From NCBI GenBank assembly GCA_001314805.1, contig LJSY01000026.1, forward strand, positions 1 to 60,050: a DNA stretch of 60,050 bases. The letters are read 5' to 3'. Below, piece after piece: positions 35,336 to 44,866 of the stretch (within the stretch, counting starts at the first letter, position 1; every line of letters starts with the position of its first letter). A model generated the notes under the pieces. That model had not been told where the DNA came from, made no database searches, and saw only the letters and a program-made list of their open reading frames with translations. Position numbers and translations under genes: made by a program. This DNA comes from Rhodobacteraceae bacterium HLUCCO18. GTDB lineage: Bacteria; Pseudomonadota; Alphaproteobacteria; Rhodobacterales; Rhodobacteraceae.

Positions 35336-35354
35336 GTGTCCTACCCCTGCCCGC

Positions 35355-36929
35355 TCAAGATTTCTGGAACATGGCGAGCATGCGCCGTGTCACGAGGAAG
35401 CCGCCGAAGATGTTCACGGCGGCCATGAAGATGCCGAGCGCGGCAAGCACCGTGATCAGTACCGAGCTCGAGCCCACCTGCATCAGCGCGCCCAGGATGA
35501 TGATCGACGAGATCGCGTTGGTCACGGCCATCAGCGGCGTGTGCAGGCTGTGGCTGACATTCCAGATCACCTGGAAGCCAACGAAGACCGACAGCACGAA
35601 GACGATGAAATGCTGCATGAAACTCGCCGGCGCGATGAGACCTACGCCGAGGACGAGTGCCGCACCGATGGCCAGAAGCGTGACCTGGTTCTTGGTCTGC
35701 GCCTTGAAGGCCGCGACCTCGTTCGCGCGCTTCTCCTCGGGCGTCAGCTCCTTCGGCTTTTCCTTCTTCGGGGCGGCTGCGATGGCCTGCACCTTGGGGG
35801 GCGGCGGCGGATAGGTGATCTCGCCCTCGTAGGCGACCGTGGCGCCCCGGATCACGTCATCCTCCATGTTGTGCACGACCTGCCCGTCCTTCCCGGGCGT
35901 CAGGTCGGTCATCATGTGGCGGACGTTCGTGGAATAGAGCGTCGAGGACTGCGCGGCCATGCGGCTGGGGAAATCGGTGTAGCCGATGACCACGACGCCG
36001 TTGTCGGAGACGACGCGCTCGTCCGCGACGGTCAGGTCGCAGTTGCCGCCCCGCTCCGCGGCGAGGTCGACGATCACCGAGCCCGGCTTCATCATCTCGA
36101 CCATGTCCCTGGTCCAGAGCTTGGGCGCGGGCCGCCCCGGGATCAGGGCCGTGGTGATGACGATGTCGATCTCCGGGGCGAGTTCGCGGAATTTCTCCAG
36201 CTGCTTTTCACGGAATTCGGGGGAGGACGGCGCGGCGTAGCCGCCGGTCGCGGCGCTGTCCTGCCCGGTTTCCTCGAATTCGAGGAAGACGAACTCGGCG
36301 CCCATGGATTCGATCTGTTCGGACACCTCGGGGCGGACGTCGAAGGCGTAGACGATGGCGCCCAGCGACGTGGCCGTGCCGATGGCGGCGAGACCCGCGA
36401 CGCCTGCACCCACGACCAGCACCTTGGCCGGCGGCACCTTGCCCGCCGCCGTGACCTGACCGGTGAAGAAGCGGCCGAAATTGTTGCCGGCCTCGATCAC
36501 GGCGCGGTAGCCCGCGATGTTGGCCATGGAGCTGAGCGCGTCCATCTTCTGCGCCCGGCTGATCCGCGGGACCATGTCCATGGCGATCACGTTCGCGCCC
36601 TTGGATTTGGCCAGCTCGAGCAATGCCTCGTTCTGGCCGGGCCAGAAGAACGAGATCAGAAGTTGATCCTTGCGCAGGCGCTTGGCCTCGGCCTCGGTCG
36701 GCGGACGCACCTTGACGACGATCTCGGCGGCCTTCCAGAGCGCGGCGGCGGTCTTGACGACCTCGACACCGGCGGCCTCGTAGGCGGCATCGGAAAAACC
36801 GGCGGCCGCACCCGCGCCGGCCTCGATCACGCAGTCATAGCCGAGCTTTTGCAGCTGAGCCGCGCTGTCAGGCGTCATCGCGACCCGCGATTCGCCCGGT
36901 TCGATCTCCTTCGGAGCCCCAATTTTCAA
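35355..36929 (-). CDS. pntA: NAD(P) transhydrogenase subunit alpha
   Basis: NAD-binding and membrane subunit of the proton-translocating transhydrogenase. The protein is 524 aa. Residues 1-380 form the dI domain ([17 protein letters not shown], the [15 protein letters not shown] dinucleotide fold, [16 protein letters not shown]). A Pro/Lys-rich linker (about 390-430) leads to four C-terminal membrane helices. In this organism dI and the membrane part are on one chain, not split as in Rhodospirillum. The start is TTG at 36929 (giving LKIGAPKEI as MKIGAPKEI) behind AGGGGAAG; a TTG five codons upstream would lie before this ribosome site. Supplies NADPH for biosynthesis. Confidence 0.95.
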   Translation of the reverse strand: MKIGAPKEIEPGESRVAMTPDSAAQLQKLGYDCVIEAGAGAAAGFSDAAYEAAGVEVVKTAAALWKAAEIVVKVRPPTEAEAKRLRKDQLLISFFWPGQNEALLELAKSKGANVIAMDMVPRISRAQKMDALSSMANIAGYRAVIEAGNNFGRFFTGQVTAAGKVPPAKVLVVGAGVAGLAAIGTATSLGAIVYAFDVRPEVSEQIESMGAEFVFLEFEETGQDSAATGGYAAPSSPEFREKQLEKFRELAPEIDIVITTALIPGRPAPKLWTRDMVEMMKPGSVIVDLAAERGGNCDLTVADERVVSDNGVVVIGYTDFPSRMAAQSSTLYSTNVRHMMTDLTPGKDGQVVHNMEDDVIRGATVAYEGEITYPPPPPKVQAIAAAPKKEKPKELTPEEKRANEVAAFKAQTKNQVTLLAIGAALVLGVGLIAPASFMQHFIVFVLSVFVGFQVIWNVSHSLHTPLMAVTNAISSIIILGALMQVGSSSVLITVLAALGIFMAAVNIFGGFLVTRRMLAMFQKS

Positions 36930-37126
36930 AGCACTTCCCCTCAATTCCGAGCAGGTCCGACAGCCCCAATAGCAAGAGGTTCACGGCACCACAACGCCCG
37001 CCTTTGCGACACATTCTTTCGTATGCCACCGTATGCCGCGCAATTTCCACCAAGGAATGCGTCACGAGCCCGCCGCGACCCCGATTGCGCCGCCTGTCCG
37101 GCGCGTTAGGGTGGCGGTCAGGGAGA

Positions 37127-37170
37127 CGGATCCGTCGACGGATCCGGACCGGAGTTTTCGAAAACTCCGG
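37127..37170. repeat. Two neighbouring perfect palindromes (20 and 22 bp)
   Basis: Palindrome one (37127-37146) has half-site CGGATCCGTC and is centred on GTCGAC. Palindrome two (37149-37170) has half-site CCGGAGTTTTC and is centred on TTCGAA. Two bases separate them. They lie in the gap between divergent pntA and the SDR gene, 20 bases before the SDR start. The layout matches the doublet at 11679-11722, though the sequences differ. Confidence 0.7.
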
Positions 37171-37190
37171 CGCCGCGCGGAAGGGATGCG

Positions 37191-37952
37191 ATGGAGTTCG
37201 AGGGCAGGCATGCGCTGGTGACCGGCGGCGGCACGGGGATCGGGCTCGCCATCGCCGGCGCGCTGGCCGAGCGCGGCGCCGAGGTGACGATCACCGGGCG
37301 CGACCTCGGGCGGCTCGATCGGGTCGCGGCTGTACGGCCGCGTCTGCACCCGCTACGGATGGACGTCGCGGACGAGGCCTCGGTCCGCGACGGGATCGCA
37401 GAGGCGGCCCGCGCGCGCGGGCCGGTCACGATATGCATCGGCAATGCCGGCATCGCCGAGTCAGCACCGTTTCATCGCGAGACGCTGGATCACTGGCGGC
37501 GGACGATGGCGACCAATCTCGACGGCGTGTTCCTGACCTTTCAGGCCGCGCTCGCGACGCTGCCCCGGGATCAGCCCGCTCGCATGATCGCGATCTCCTC
37601 GATCGCGGGGCTGCGCGGCCTGAGGAACGCCATTGCCTACACCGCTTCGAAACATGCCGTGATCGGCTTGATCCGCGGGCTCAGCGAGGAATACATGGGC
37701 GGGCCCGTGACCTTCAACGCCATCTGCCCGGGTTATGTGGACACGCCCATCGTGGACCGGAACGCAGCGGAGATCGCGGAATTGAAGGGCATCACCGACG
37801 CGGAGGCCCGCGCCTATCTCGCACGCGGCAATCGGCACAAGCGCCTGCTGGAGGCCGACGAGGTGACGGCCACGGCTCTCTGGATCTGCTCGGACGCCGC
37901 GCGCAGCGTGAACGGGCAGGCGATCCAGATCGCAGGGGGACAGGTGGCATGA
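37191..37952 (+). CDS. Short-chain dehydrogenase/reductase
   Basis: A 253-aa NAD(P)-dependent oxidoreductase of the classical SDR family. The cofactor motif TGGGTGIG is at 11-18, the structural NAG in IGNAGIA is at about 88, and the catalytic tetrad is visible as the serine of ISSIAG and Tyr/Lys of YTASK. GYVDTPIVD follows the active site as usual. The closest functional class is 3-hydroxyacyl-CoA or 3-hydroxybutyrate dehydrogenase, but substrate is not deducible. ATG 37191 follows GGAAGGG. It precedes kynU by 133 bases, in which a dispersed 22-base element lies. Confidence 0.88.
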   Translation: MEFEGRHALVTGGGTGIGLAIAGALAERGAEVTITGRDLGRLDRVAAVRPRLHPLRMDVADEASVRDGIAEAARARGPVTICIGNAGIAESAPFHRETLDHWRRTMATNLDGVFLTFQAALATLPRDQPARMIAISSIAGLRGLRNAIAYTASKHAVIGLIRGLSEEYMGGPVTFNAICPGYVDTPIVDRNAAEIAELKGITDAEARAYLARGNRHKRLLEADEVTATALWICSDAARSVNGQAIQIAGGQVA

Positions 37953-38032
37953 GAGTTGGGGATCAGGGTCAATGCCTGCGTCGGTTCCCGGTCCGGTGGC
38001 GTAGCGCTTCTGTCCACCTGCGCTCCGGAAGT

Positions 38033-38054
38033 GCGTATTTGTGGAAAGATGAAG
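38033..38054 (+). repeat. Dispersed 22-base intergenic element, copy 2
   Basis: Same element as at 9698-9719, with GT in the two variable positions. It lies in the 133-base gap between the SDR gene and kynU, ending 31 bases before the kynU start. Confidence 0.75.
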
Positions 38055-38085
38055 GCGGGGCGCGTGACATTTTGGAAACAAGCGC

Positions 38086-39276
38086 ATGACCGATTTCGAC
38101 GCGACGCGCGCGCGCTTCGTGCTGCCGGATGGGCAGATCTATCTCGACGGCAATTCGCTGGGCCCCCTGCCCTTTGGCGCCGAGGCCGCCATGCGCCGCG
38201 TCTTGGAGGACGAGTGGGGCCGGATGGCGATCGGCGGCTGGAACCGGGCCGACTGGATGGGACTGCCCGACACGCTGGGCGACCGCATCGGGCGGCTCGT
38301 CGGCGCGGGGCCGGGTGACACCACCGTGGGCGATACGCTCTCGATACGGCTGTTTCAGGCGCTTGCGGCCGCCGTGGCGATGACCGACCGAAAGGTGGTG
38401 CTGACCGACAGCGGCAATTTCCCTTCCGACATCTACATGGCGCAAGGGTTCCTGAAGCATTTCGGACGGGACAGGAGCCTGCGGATCGTCGCGCCCGAGG
38501 AGGTCGAGGCCGCGCTGACCGAGGAGGTGGGCGTCCTGATGCTCACGCAGGTCGACTATCGCACCGGGCGGCGGCACGACATGGCCGCGCTGACGGCGCG
38601 GGCGCATGAGATGGGCATCGTCACCGTCTGGGACCTGGCCCATTCCGCCGGGGCCTTCGAGGTCGATCTCGCCGGGGCGGGGGCGGATTTCGCGGTGGGC
38701 TGCACCTACAAGTACCTCAATGGCGGGCCGGGTTCGCCGGCCTTCATCTACGTGGCACCCCGCCACGCCGACAGAGCCGAGACCGTCCTGAACGGCTGGC
38801 TGGGGCACGCCGCCCCCTTTGCCTTCGAACAGGACTACCGCCCGGCCCCCGGCGTGGCCCGGATGCGCGTCGGCACGCCGGCCATCTTGCAGATGCGCGT
38901 GCTCGAGGCCGCGCTCGACATCTGGGACGGTGTGTCGATGTCGGATCTGCGCGCGCGTTCCGTCGCGCTGTCCGAGCGGTTCATCGCCGCCGTGCTGGAC
39001 CGCAACCCGGCCCTGACGCTTGCCTCGCCGCGCGCGCCGGAGGATCGCGGCAGCCAGGTATCGTTCCGGTTCGAGCACGCCTATGGCGTCATCCAGGCGC
39101 TGATCGCACGCGGCGTCGTTGGCGATTTCCGCGCGCCCGACATCATGCGCTTCGGCATCGCGCCGCTCTACAATACCGGGGACGAGATCGACGCCGCGGC
39201 GGATCATATCGCCGAGGTGATGGCCACGCAGGCCTACCTGAACCCGGAGTACAGGATGAAACAGCGCGTCACCTGA
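38086..39276 (+). CDS. kynU: Kynureninase
   Basis: Cleaves kynurenine (or 3-hydroxykynurenine) to anthranilate (or 3-hydroxyanthranilate) and alanine, in tryptophan catabolism. The protein is 396 aa, a class V-fold PLP enzyme. Motifs include YLDGNSLGPLP (about 19-29), WDLAHSAGAFEVDL, the PLP lysine in CTYKYLNGGPGSPAF (about 209) and GWLGHAAPFAFEQDY. It is slightly shorter than the usual 410-420 residues but has all core motifs. No tryptophan dioxygenase or kynurenine formamidase gene is adjacent, so the rest of the pathway must lie elsewhere. Confidence 0.95.
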   Translation: MTDFDATRARFVLPDGQIYLDGNSLGPLPFGAEAAMRRVLEDEWGRMAIGGWNRADWMGLPDTLGDRIGRLVGAGPGDTTVGDTLSIRLFQALAAAVAMTDRKVVLTDSGNFPSDIYMAQGFLKHFGRDRSLRIVAPEEVEAALTEEVGVLMLTQVDYRTGRRHDMAALTARAHEMGIVTVWDLAHSAGAFEVDLAGAGADFAVGCTYKYLNGGPGSPAFIYVAPRHADRAETVLNGWLGHAAPFAFEQDYRPAPGVARMRVGTPAILQMRVLEAALDIWDGVSMSDLRARSVALSERFIAAVLDRNPALTLASPRAPEDRGSQVSFRFEHAYGVIQALIARGVVGDFRAPDIMRFGIAPLYNTGDEIDAAADHIAEVMATQAYLNPEYRMKQRVT

Positions 39277-39462
39277 CGCCGTCGGCGCGCAGCGCATTCG
39301 CCGCAGCGCGGCATGAGCCGGGCCGAAATATCGCGCGATGCCAGTCACTTGACGCGATCGTATACAATGGCACCCCAACAAACCCCCGAATTCGTTTGAT
39401 TTTTTTCGTTTACGATGGCCCCGGCAGGCCCTATCTGACAGAAAGTTTCAGGAGCCAGGCCC

Positions 39463-40746
39463 ATGTCGTTCGACGATCATCCGCTGCGTTACGCGCTGAC
39501 AAACGAGCTGCACGCGCGCCCGTTTCCCTCGCTCACGGCGCCCGGTCAGGCAATTTACCTCGCCATCAAGGAGCCGTCGCAGGCCGCCAAGCGGGACCGC
39601 GGGCGGGACCGCGCGCATCTGCTCGCGCTGCTGGACCGCTTCGGCGCGCAGCATCCCAAACCGGACGCAACGCATTTCTTCGGCGATCTCGGCAAGTTCC
39701 GCCTCAAATGGGAACAACATACCGAGTTCGTCACCTATACCGCCTTCGTCGACAACGGGCTGTCGCGCCCCTTCGATCCGGCGGCGTGGGAGGTGTTCCC
39801 GGAGGACTGGCTGGCGGACATCCCCGGCGCGCGCATCACCTCGGCGCATCTTGTGTATCTGCCAGCACCTGAAGACGAGGCCGAGATCGAGCCGCTCATT
39901 CATGACTGGTTCGTCCCCGAAAGCCTTGCCGTGAGCCGCGTCCTCGACGATACGGCCGCGATCGCGGGCGATTTCAGGATCGACAGCTCCGGCCATCTGC
40001 GCTTTGCGATCTTCACGCGGCCCGATACCGGGCAACGGCGGCTTGGCCGTGTCGTGCAGCGCATCTGCGAGATCGAGACCTACAAGACCATGTCGATGCT
40101 GGGCCTGCCTCGGGCGCGCGAAATCTCCGGCAAGCTGGGCCAGATCGACGAGCGCCTGTCGCATCTGGTGACCGACATGACGGGCGATCTGTCCAAGCCG
40201 GACGAGACGCTGGGCCAGCTTCTGGCCATCGCCTCCGAGCTCGAGAAGCTGCAGACCGAAAGCGCGTTCCGCTTCGGGGCGACGGGGGCCTATGACGCCA
40301 TCGTCACCCAGCGGGTGCAGGTTCTGCGGGAGGAGCGGTTTCGCGGGCGCCAGACCTTCGCGGAATTCATGATGCGCCGCTTCGACCCGGCCATGCGGAC
40401 GGTCAAGTCGACCGAGGCGCGGCTGGAGGCCATGACGACGCGGGCGATCCGGGCAGGCGACCTGTTGCGAACACGGGTGGACGTGGACCGCTCGGCCCAG
40501 AACCAGGCGCTTCTGGAATCCATGGATCGGCGTTCGGACATGGCGCTCAGGCTGCAGAAGACGGTCGAGGGACTGTCGGTCGTCGCCATCAGCTATTACG
40601 CGGTGAACCTCGTAGTCTACCTGATCGGGCCGCTGGCGGAGCCCCTGGGCATATCGGAGACCCTGCTGACCGCGCTTGCGGTCGTGCCGACGGTGCTGAC
40701 GGTCTGGATGATCGTGCGTTCCATCCGCAAATCGGTCGAGAAGTAG
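39463..40746 (+). CDS. DUF3422 family membrane-anchored protein
   Basis: A 427-aa protein of unknown function, common in alpha- and betaproteobacteria. It opens FDDHPLRYALTNELHARPF, which is diagnostic of the family. A central region (about 200-380) is rich in helical, coiled-coil-prone sequence, and two C-terminal hydrophobic segments (about 370-420) end with a basic tail. ATG 39463 follows CAGGAG. The 186-base leader includes an AT-rich stretch (about 39358-39415) likely to contain the promoter. Confidence 0.87.
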   Translation: MSFDDHPLRYALTNELHARPFPSLTAPGQAIYLAIKEPSQAAKRDRGRDRAHLLALLDRFGAQHPKPDATHFFGDLGKFRLKWEQHTEFVTYTAFVDNGLSRPFDPAAWEVFPEDWLADIPGARITSAHLVYLPAPEDEAEIEPLIHDWFVPESLAVSRVLDDTAAIAGDFRIDSSGHLRFAIFTRPDTGQRRLGRVVQRICEIETYKTMSMLGLPRAREISGKLGQIDERLSHLVTDMTGDLSKPDETLGQLLAIASELEKLQTESAFRFGATGAYDAIVTQRVQVLREERFRGRQTFAEFMMRRFDPAMRTVKSTEARLEAMTTRAIRAGDLLRTRVDVDRSAQNQALLESMDRRSDMALRLQKTVEGLSVVAISYYAVNLVVYLIGPLAEPLGISETLLTALAVVPTVLTVWMIVRSIRKSVEK

Positions 40747-40782
40747 CACGCACCACCGCAAGGGCGCGCGTGTTCCGCTCGC

Positions 40783-42429
40783 TCACCCCTGCCCGCGCAA
40801 GGCCCGTCGCAGGATCTTGCCGGTCGCCGTGACAGGCAGGATTTCGGCGCGGAGGACGCGGCGGGGGACGCAATGGGCCGAGACCTTCTCGCGCACGAGC
40901 GTCTGCAGCGCCTCGGGCAGCCCGTCCCACATCGCCCCGTCGCGCAGCACCACATGGGCCACGACGATCTCTGTCCGGACCGCGTCGGGCTCTCCCACCA
41001 CCGCCGCCATGACCACGTCGGGATGACTGGTGAGGGCCTGTTCGATCTCGACCGGGCCGATGCGGTAGCCGGCCGAAGTGATCACGTCATCGTCGCGGGC
41101 GTGAAACACCAGTTGGCCGTCCTGCCGCAAAAGCGCGAGATCCCCGGTGCGGAGCCAGCCGTCGCGCACCTTCTGCGCCGTCGCCTCGGGCTTGCGCCAG
41201 TATTCGAGGAACATCACCGGGTCGGGCGCGCGAACGCAGACCTCTCCGACCTCGCCCGCGCCGACGGGAACGTCGCCGGGCCCCAGAACGGCGACCTCGT
41301 GGCCCGGCACCGGAAGGCCCATGGCGCCGGGAACACGGGTCATCGCGCGGTCCACCGACGCAACGACAAGGTTGCACTCGGTCTGGCCGTAGAACTCGTT
41401 GATCGGGCAGCCCAGCGTGCTGCGCCCCCAGTCCAGCATGTCGCCGCCCAGCGCTTCGCCGCCCGAGGCGACGGCGCGCAGCGCGAGGTCGGAGGGCACC
41501 GCCGCCCCGCGCATCAGCCGCAGGGCGGTGGGCGGAACGAAGGCGGTCGTCACCCTTTCGCGGGCCATCAGGCGCAGCGCCGCGTCGGGGTCGAATTTCG
41601 CGAACCGGTGGCTGATGAGCGGCACGCCGTAGAACAGGCAGGGCAGCGCCATGTCCATCAGCCCGCCGATCCAGGCCCAGTCAGCCGGCGTCCAGCCGAC
41701 ATCGCCGGGTTGAGGGAACCAGCCCAGCGACAGCTCGAGGCACGGCAGGTGGCCGTAGAGGAACCGATGCGCGTGCAGAACGCCCTTCGGGTCGCCCGTC
41801 GTCCCGGAGGTATAGATCAGGCAGGCGGCATCCTCGGCATCGGTGCGGACCGGCTCGAAGCCGGGCGCGGGCGTCGAGACGATCTCGTCGAAGGCCAGAA
41901 CCGGCGCGGCGGCGACGCCGGTGGTGACGACGACCTCCAGTTCGGGCAGGTCCGGCCAGAGCGACATGACCCGCTCCAGCGCCGCGGTCTCGACGATCAC
42001 CGCCCGCGCCCCGCAATCGGCAAGGCGGTAGCGCAGCGCATCCGACCCGAACAGCGTGAAGAGCGGGACCGACACCGCGCCCAGCTTCATCGCCGCCAGA
42101 TGCGCCACAAGCACCGCCGGGTGCTGCGCCATCAGGACGGCCACCCTGTCCCCGCGCATCACGCCGCGGGCCTCCAGCGCCGCCGCAAGCCGGTCGGAGG
42201 CCCGTTTCAGATCGCCGTAGGTCCAGACGGACCGCCCGCCATCCGCGCCGAGATGCGTCACCGCCACCCGGTCGGGATCGGCGGCGGCCCAGATGTCGCA
42301 ACAGACATGCGCGATGTTCAGAGAGCCGGGGATATTCCAGTCGAACCCGTCGCGCAGACGTCCCCAGTCGGCCTGGCCGTAGGCCGGCCGACGCAACAGC
42401 GGCCGTCCAGTGTCATTGGCCCCTGTCAT
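40783..42429 (-). CDS. Acyl-CoA synthetase (AMP-forming, ANL family)
   Basis: A 548-aa adenylate-forming enzyme that should convert a short- or medium-chain acid to its CoA thioester. Motifs are IYTSGTTGDPKGV (about 207), EFYGQTECN, TGDLALLRQDG and the C-terminal catalytic lysine in TATGKILRRALRG. The W-rich N terminus (LRDGFDWNIPGSLNIA) is closer to the acetyl-CoA / medium-chain synthetase subgroup than to FadD. It is convergent with the DUF3422 gene and stands 12 bases downstream of the lipoprotein gene. Confidence 0.88.
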   Translation of the reverse strand: MTGANDTGRPLLRRPAYGQADWGRLRDGFDWNIPGSLNIAHVCCDIWAAADPDRVAVTHLGADGGRSVWTYGDLKRASDRLAAALEARGVMRGDRVAVLMAQHPAVLVAHLAAMKLGAVSVPLFTLFGSDALRYRLADCGARAVIVETAALERVMSLWPDLPELEVVVTTGVAAAPVLAFDEIVSTPAPGFEPVRTDAEDAACLIYTSGTTGDPKGVLHAHRFLYGHLPCLELSLGWFPQPGDVGWTPADWAWIGGLMDMALPCLFYGVPLISHRFAKFDPDAALRLMARERVTTAFVPPTALRLMRGAAVPSDLALRAVASGGEALGGDMLDWGRSTLGCPINEFYGQTECNLVVASVDRAMTRVPGAMGLPVPGHEVAVLGPGDVPVGAGEVGEVCVRAPDPVMFLEYWRKPEATAQKVRDGWLRTGDLALLRQDGQLVFHARDDDVITSAGYRIGPVEIEQALTSHPDVVMAAVVGEPDAVRTEIVVAHVVLRDGAMWDGLPEALQTLVREKVSAHCVPRRVLRAEILPVTATGKILRRALRGQG

Positions 42430-42441
42430 CGGCCATTGACG

Positions 42442-42945
42442 TCAGGCGTCCGATATCACGGTGACGGTGGGAAGCGCCGCAAGGTCGATGCCCAGCGCCT
42501 GCATCGCCTGCAGCGACAGGCGCGAGCCCGAGCCCGGGCCGCCGCCCGAGGGCCGGAGCGTCACAGCAACCGTGCGCCCGTCAGGTCCCACGACCCGGCC
42601 CGGGCCTTCGGTCGAGACAAGCGGCGTTTCCATCCACAGGCCCGACACCGAGGCGTCGCCAAGGCTTGCCACCGCGAAGCCGAGGATCAGGCCGCCACCT
42701 TCCGCCTCCGCTGCGCCGGCCGCCTCCGCTGCGCCGGCCGCCACAGGATCGTCGCCGCTGCGTGCCTCCGGCCTCGGGGTTTCCGTGTCCGGCGCCATCG
42801 CCGTGGTCTCCGCTGCCCTGTCACGGTCAAAGAGGCCGCCGCCACCGAACAGGCCGCCGCCACCGCCGAACAACCCACCCCCCGTGCCACCGCCGCACCC
42901 GGCCAGCGTCAGCACCGCCACCATCGATATCGCATGTTTCATCAT
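42442..42945 (-). CDS. Small glycine-rich lipoprotein
   Basis: A 167-aa predicted lipoprotein of unknown function. The signal peptide ends with lipobox LTLAGC, giving lipidated Cys17. It is followed by a low-complexity GGLFGGGG repeat (about 21-40) and an Ala/Glu-rich tract encoded by an 18-base unit repeated twice near 42706-42741. The C-terminal half (about 88-167) is more conventional and probably folded, with [13 protein letters not shown] near the end. It is divergent from moaA and may share a transcript with the acyl-CoA synthetase gene. Confidence 0.75.
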   Translation of the reverse strand: MMKHAISMVAVLTLAGCGGGTGGGLFGGGGGLFGGGGLFDRDRAAETTAMAPDTETPRPEARSGDDPVAAGAAEAAGAAEAEGGGLILGFAVASLGDASVSGLWMETPLVSTEGPGRVVGPDGRTVAVTLRPSGGGPGSGSRLSLQAMQALGIDLAALPTVTVISDA

Positions 42946-43025
42946 GCCCGGAGATTAGGCGCATTTGGTTGGTTCGATCAACTGATTGCTTGCGGACGCA
43001 AGTGCCCATGCATAGTCTTTCGGGC

Positions 43026-44048
43026 ATGGACACGACCATCTCCCGCACCGCCCCCCTCATCGACCCGTTCGCGCGCGCGATCAGCTACCTGCGCGTCTCG
43101 GTCACGGATCGCTGCGATTTCCGCTGCGTCTACTGCATGTCGGAGAACATGACCTTCCTGCCGAAGAAGGAACTTCTGACGCTGGAAGAGCTTGATCGCA
43201 TGTGCTCGACCTTCATCCGGATGGGTGTCGAGAAACTGCGCATCACCGGGGGCGAGCCGCTGGTGCGGCGGGACATCATGACATTCTTCCGCGCCATGAC
43301 GCGTCATCTGGAAGCGGGCGCGCTGAAGGAATTGACGCTGACGACGAACGGCAGCCAGCTGCAGCGATTCGCCACCGATCTCCGCGACGCCGGTGTGCGG
43401 CGGGTGAACGTGTCGCTCGACACGCTGGATGAAAAGAAATTCGCCGAGATCACGCGCTGGGGCCGCCTGCCTCAGGTGCTCAAGGGCATCGACGCCGCGC
43501 AGGCGGCGGGGCTGAGGGTCAAGATCAACGCCGTGGCGCTCAAGGGCTTCAACGAGGACGAGCTTTTCGACCTGCAGGAATGGTGTGCGAGCCGCGACAT
43601 GGACCTGACCTTCATCGAGGTCATGCCGATGGGCGATCTGGGCAACGAGGACCGGCTCGACCAGTACTGGTCGCTCAAGGACCTGCGCGCGCGTCTGGCC
43701 GAGCGCTTCACGCTGATCGACCTCGCCGAGAGGACGGGCGGCCCCGCGCGCTACGTCCAGTTGCAGGAAACGGGCCAGAAGATCGGCTTCATCACGCCGC
43801 TCACGCATAACTTCTGCGAAAGCTGCAACCGCGTGCGCCTGACCTGCACCGGGGAGCTTTACATGTGCCTCGGGCAGGAGGACATGGCCGACCTGCGCGC
43901 GCCGCTGAGGGCCTCGACCGACGACGCGATGCTGGAGGACGCCATCCGCGCCGCCATCGAACGCAAGCCCAAGGGCCACGACTTCGACTATTCCCGCCAG
44001 AAGGTCGACGGTCAGGTCAGCCGCCACATGAGCCACACGGGCGGGTGA
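43026..44048 (+). CDS. moaA: GTP 3',8-cyclase (molybdenum cofactor biosynthesis)
   Basis: Radical-SAM enzyme for the first step of molybdopterin synthesis, converting GTP to 3',8-cyclo-dihydro-GTP. The protein is 340 aa. The N-terminal cluster motif CxxxCxxC is C30, C34, C37 in CDFRCVYC. The second cluster's cysteines are in [15 protein letters not shown], and the essential C-terminal GG dipeptide is present (SHTGG). The start is uncertain between ATG 43026 and the in-frame ATG 43008; neither has a clear ribosome site. moaC, moaB and moeA are not nearby. Confidence 0.96.
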   Translation: MDTTISRTAPLIDPFARAISYLRVSVTDRCDFRCVYCMSENMTFLPKKELLTLEELDRMCSTFIRMGVEKLRITGGEPLVRRDIMTFFRAMTRHLEAGALKELTLTTNGSQLQRFATDLRDAGVRRVNVSLDTLDEKKFAEITRWGRLPQVLKGIDAAQAAGLRVKINAVALKGFNEDELFDLQEWCASRDMDLTFIEVMPMGDLGNEDRLDQYWSLKDLRARLAERFTLIDLAERTGGPARYVQLQETGQKIGFITPLTHNFCESCNRVRLTCTGELYMCLGQEDMADLRAPLRASTDDAMLEDAIRAAIERKPKGHDFDYSRQKVDGQVSRHMSHTGG

Positions 44049-44068
44049 GACGGACGGGCGGCCGAGCG

Positions 44069-44782
44069 TCAGCTCCCGTCGCCCACGGCCACGATCACCG
44101 GACCCTCCGGCCCACGCAGGATCAGCTCACCGCCATCGCCGATATCGAACGAGATGACCTGCTCCAGCGCCGCGAAGAAGGCCTGTTCCTGCGCCATTAT
44201 CTCTTCGGGGCAAGCCATGCGCGTGCTGGCCGCCGGGCCGAAGGACAGCCCCTCGCCGGTGATCTCGTAGCTGCCGGTGAAGCGGTTGCAGCCGCCGCTG
44301 CCAGCGACCCGGCCCTCCGCGTCGAAGCCGAGCGTCACCTCCGTGCCCTCGACGGGGGCCGCGCCCGCGATCTCGGTCACGGTCCAGAGGTCCGTCGATG
44401 TCAGCAGATCGCGCGGATCGCCGCCGCAGCCGGTCAGAACGGTGTCACCCAATGCAAGCTCCGCGGTGAAGGGATAGGTCTGGTCGGCCATGGTATCGTT
44501 GCAGGGGCCCGCTCCGAGGCTCAGAAACGCCTGGAGGGCGGGGCTCGACGAGGCAGAGGTGATCACATGGGTGCCATCCTCGCGTGTCTGCCGCTCGATC
44601 ACCGACAGAAACAGCGGATCGAAATCGGGGCGCATCAGCGCGAAGGTGTCGCCCTCGATCTCGACGCGCCAGAAGGGTTCGTTGCCCGAGGCGCTGACGT
44701 CGCCGGGCATGTCCTGCGCGGCGGCACCCGAGGCGCCAACCGCGGCGAGCAGCAGGGCGATTGGCAGTGGTCTTGCGGTCAT
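44069..44782 (-). CDS. Exported META-domain (HslJ-like) protein
   Basis: A 237-aa protein with a signal peptide (hydrophobic PLPIALLLAAVGASGAAA, cleavage likely before QDMPG). An N-terminal domain (about 30-115; GNEPFWRVEIEGDTFALMRPD) is of the COG3650 kind. A C-terminal META/HslJ domain (about 130-230) has GSGGCNRFTGSYE and RMACPEEIMAQEQAFF. Such proteins are periplasmic or outer-membrane associated and connected to stress or antibiotic tolerance in some bacteria. ATG 44782 follows GGGAGA and is preferred over 44818. It is convergent with moaA. Confidence 0.85.
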   Translation of the reverse strand: MTARPLPIALLLAAVGASGAAAQDMPGDVSASGNEPFWRVEIEGDTFALMRPDFDPLFLSVIERQTREDGTHVITSASSSPALQAFLSLGAGPCNDTMADQTYPFTAELALGDTVLTGCGGDPRDLLTSTDLWTVTEIAGAAPVEGTEVTLGFDAEGRVAGSGGCNRFTGSYEITGEGLSFGPAASTRMACPEEIMAQEQAFFAALEQVISFDIGDGGELILRGPEGPVIVAVGDGS

Positions 44783-44866
44783 GGCTCGTCTCCCGATCAG
44801 GTCCCCGGAGCGGAGCATACCGGATTTTGCCGGACCGCGCAGCGCCGATCCGCACCCGTTCCCGCG

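Noticed and set aside
42706-42741. Possible minisatellite or CRISPR-like repeat
   Set aside because: Only two copies of an 18-base unit, lying within the lipoprotein reading frame and encoding an Ala/Glu tract.
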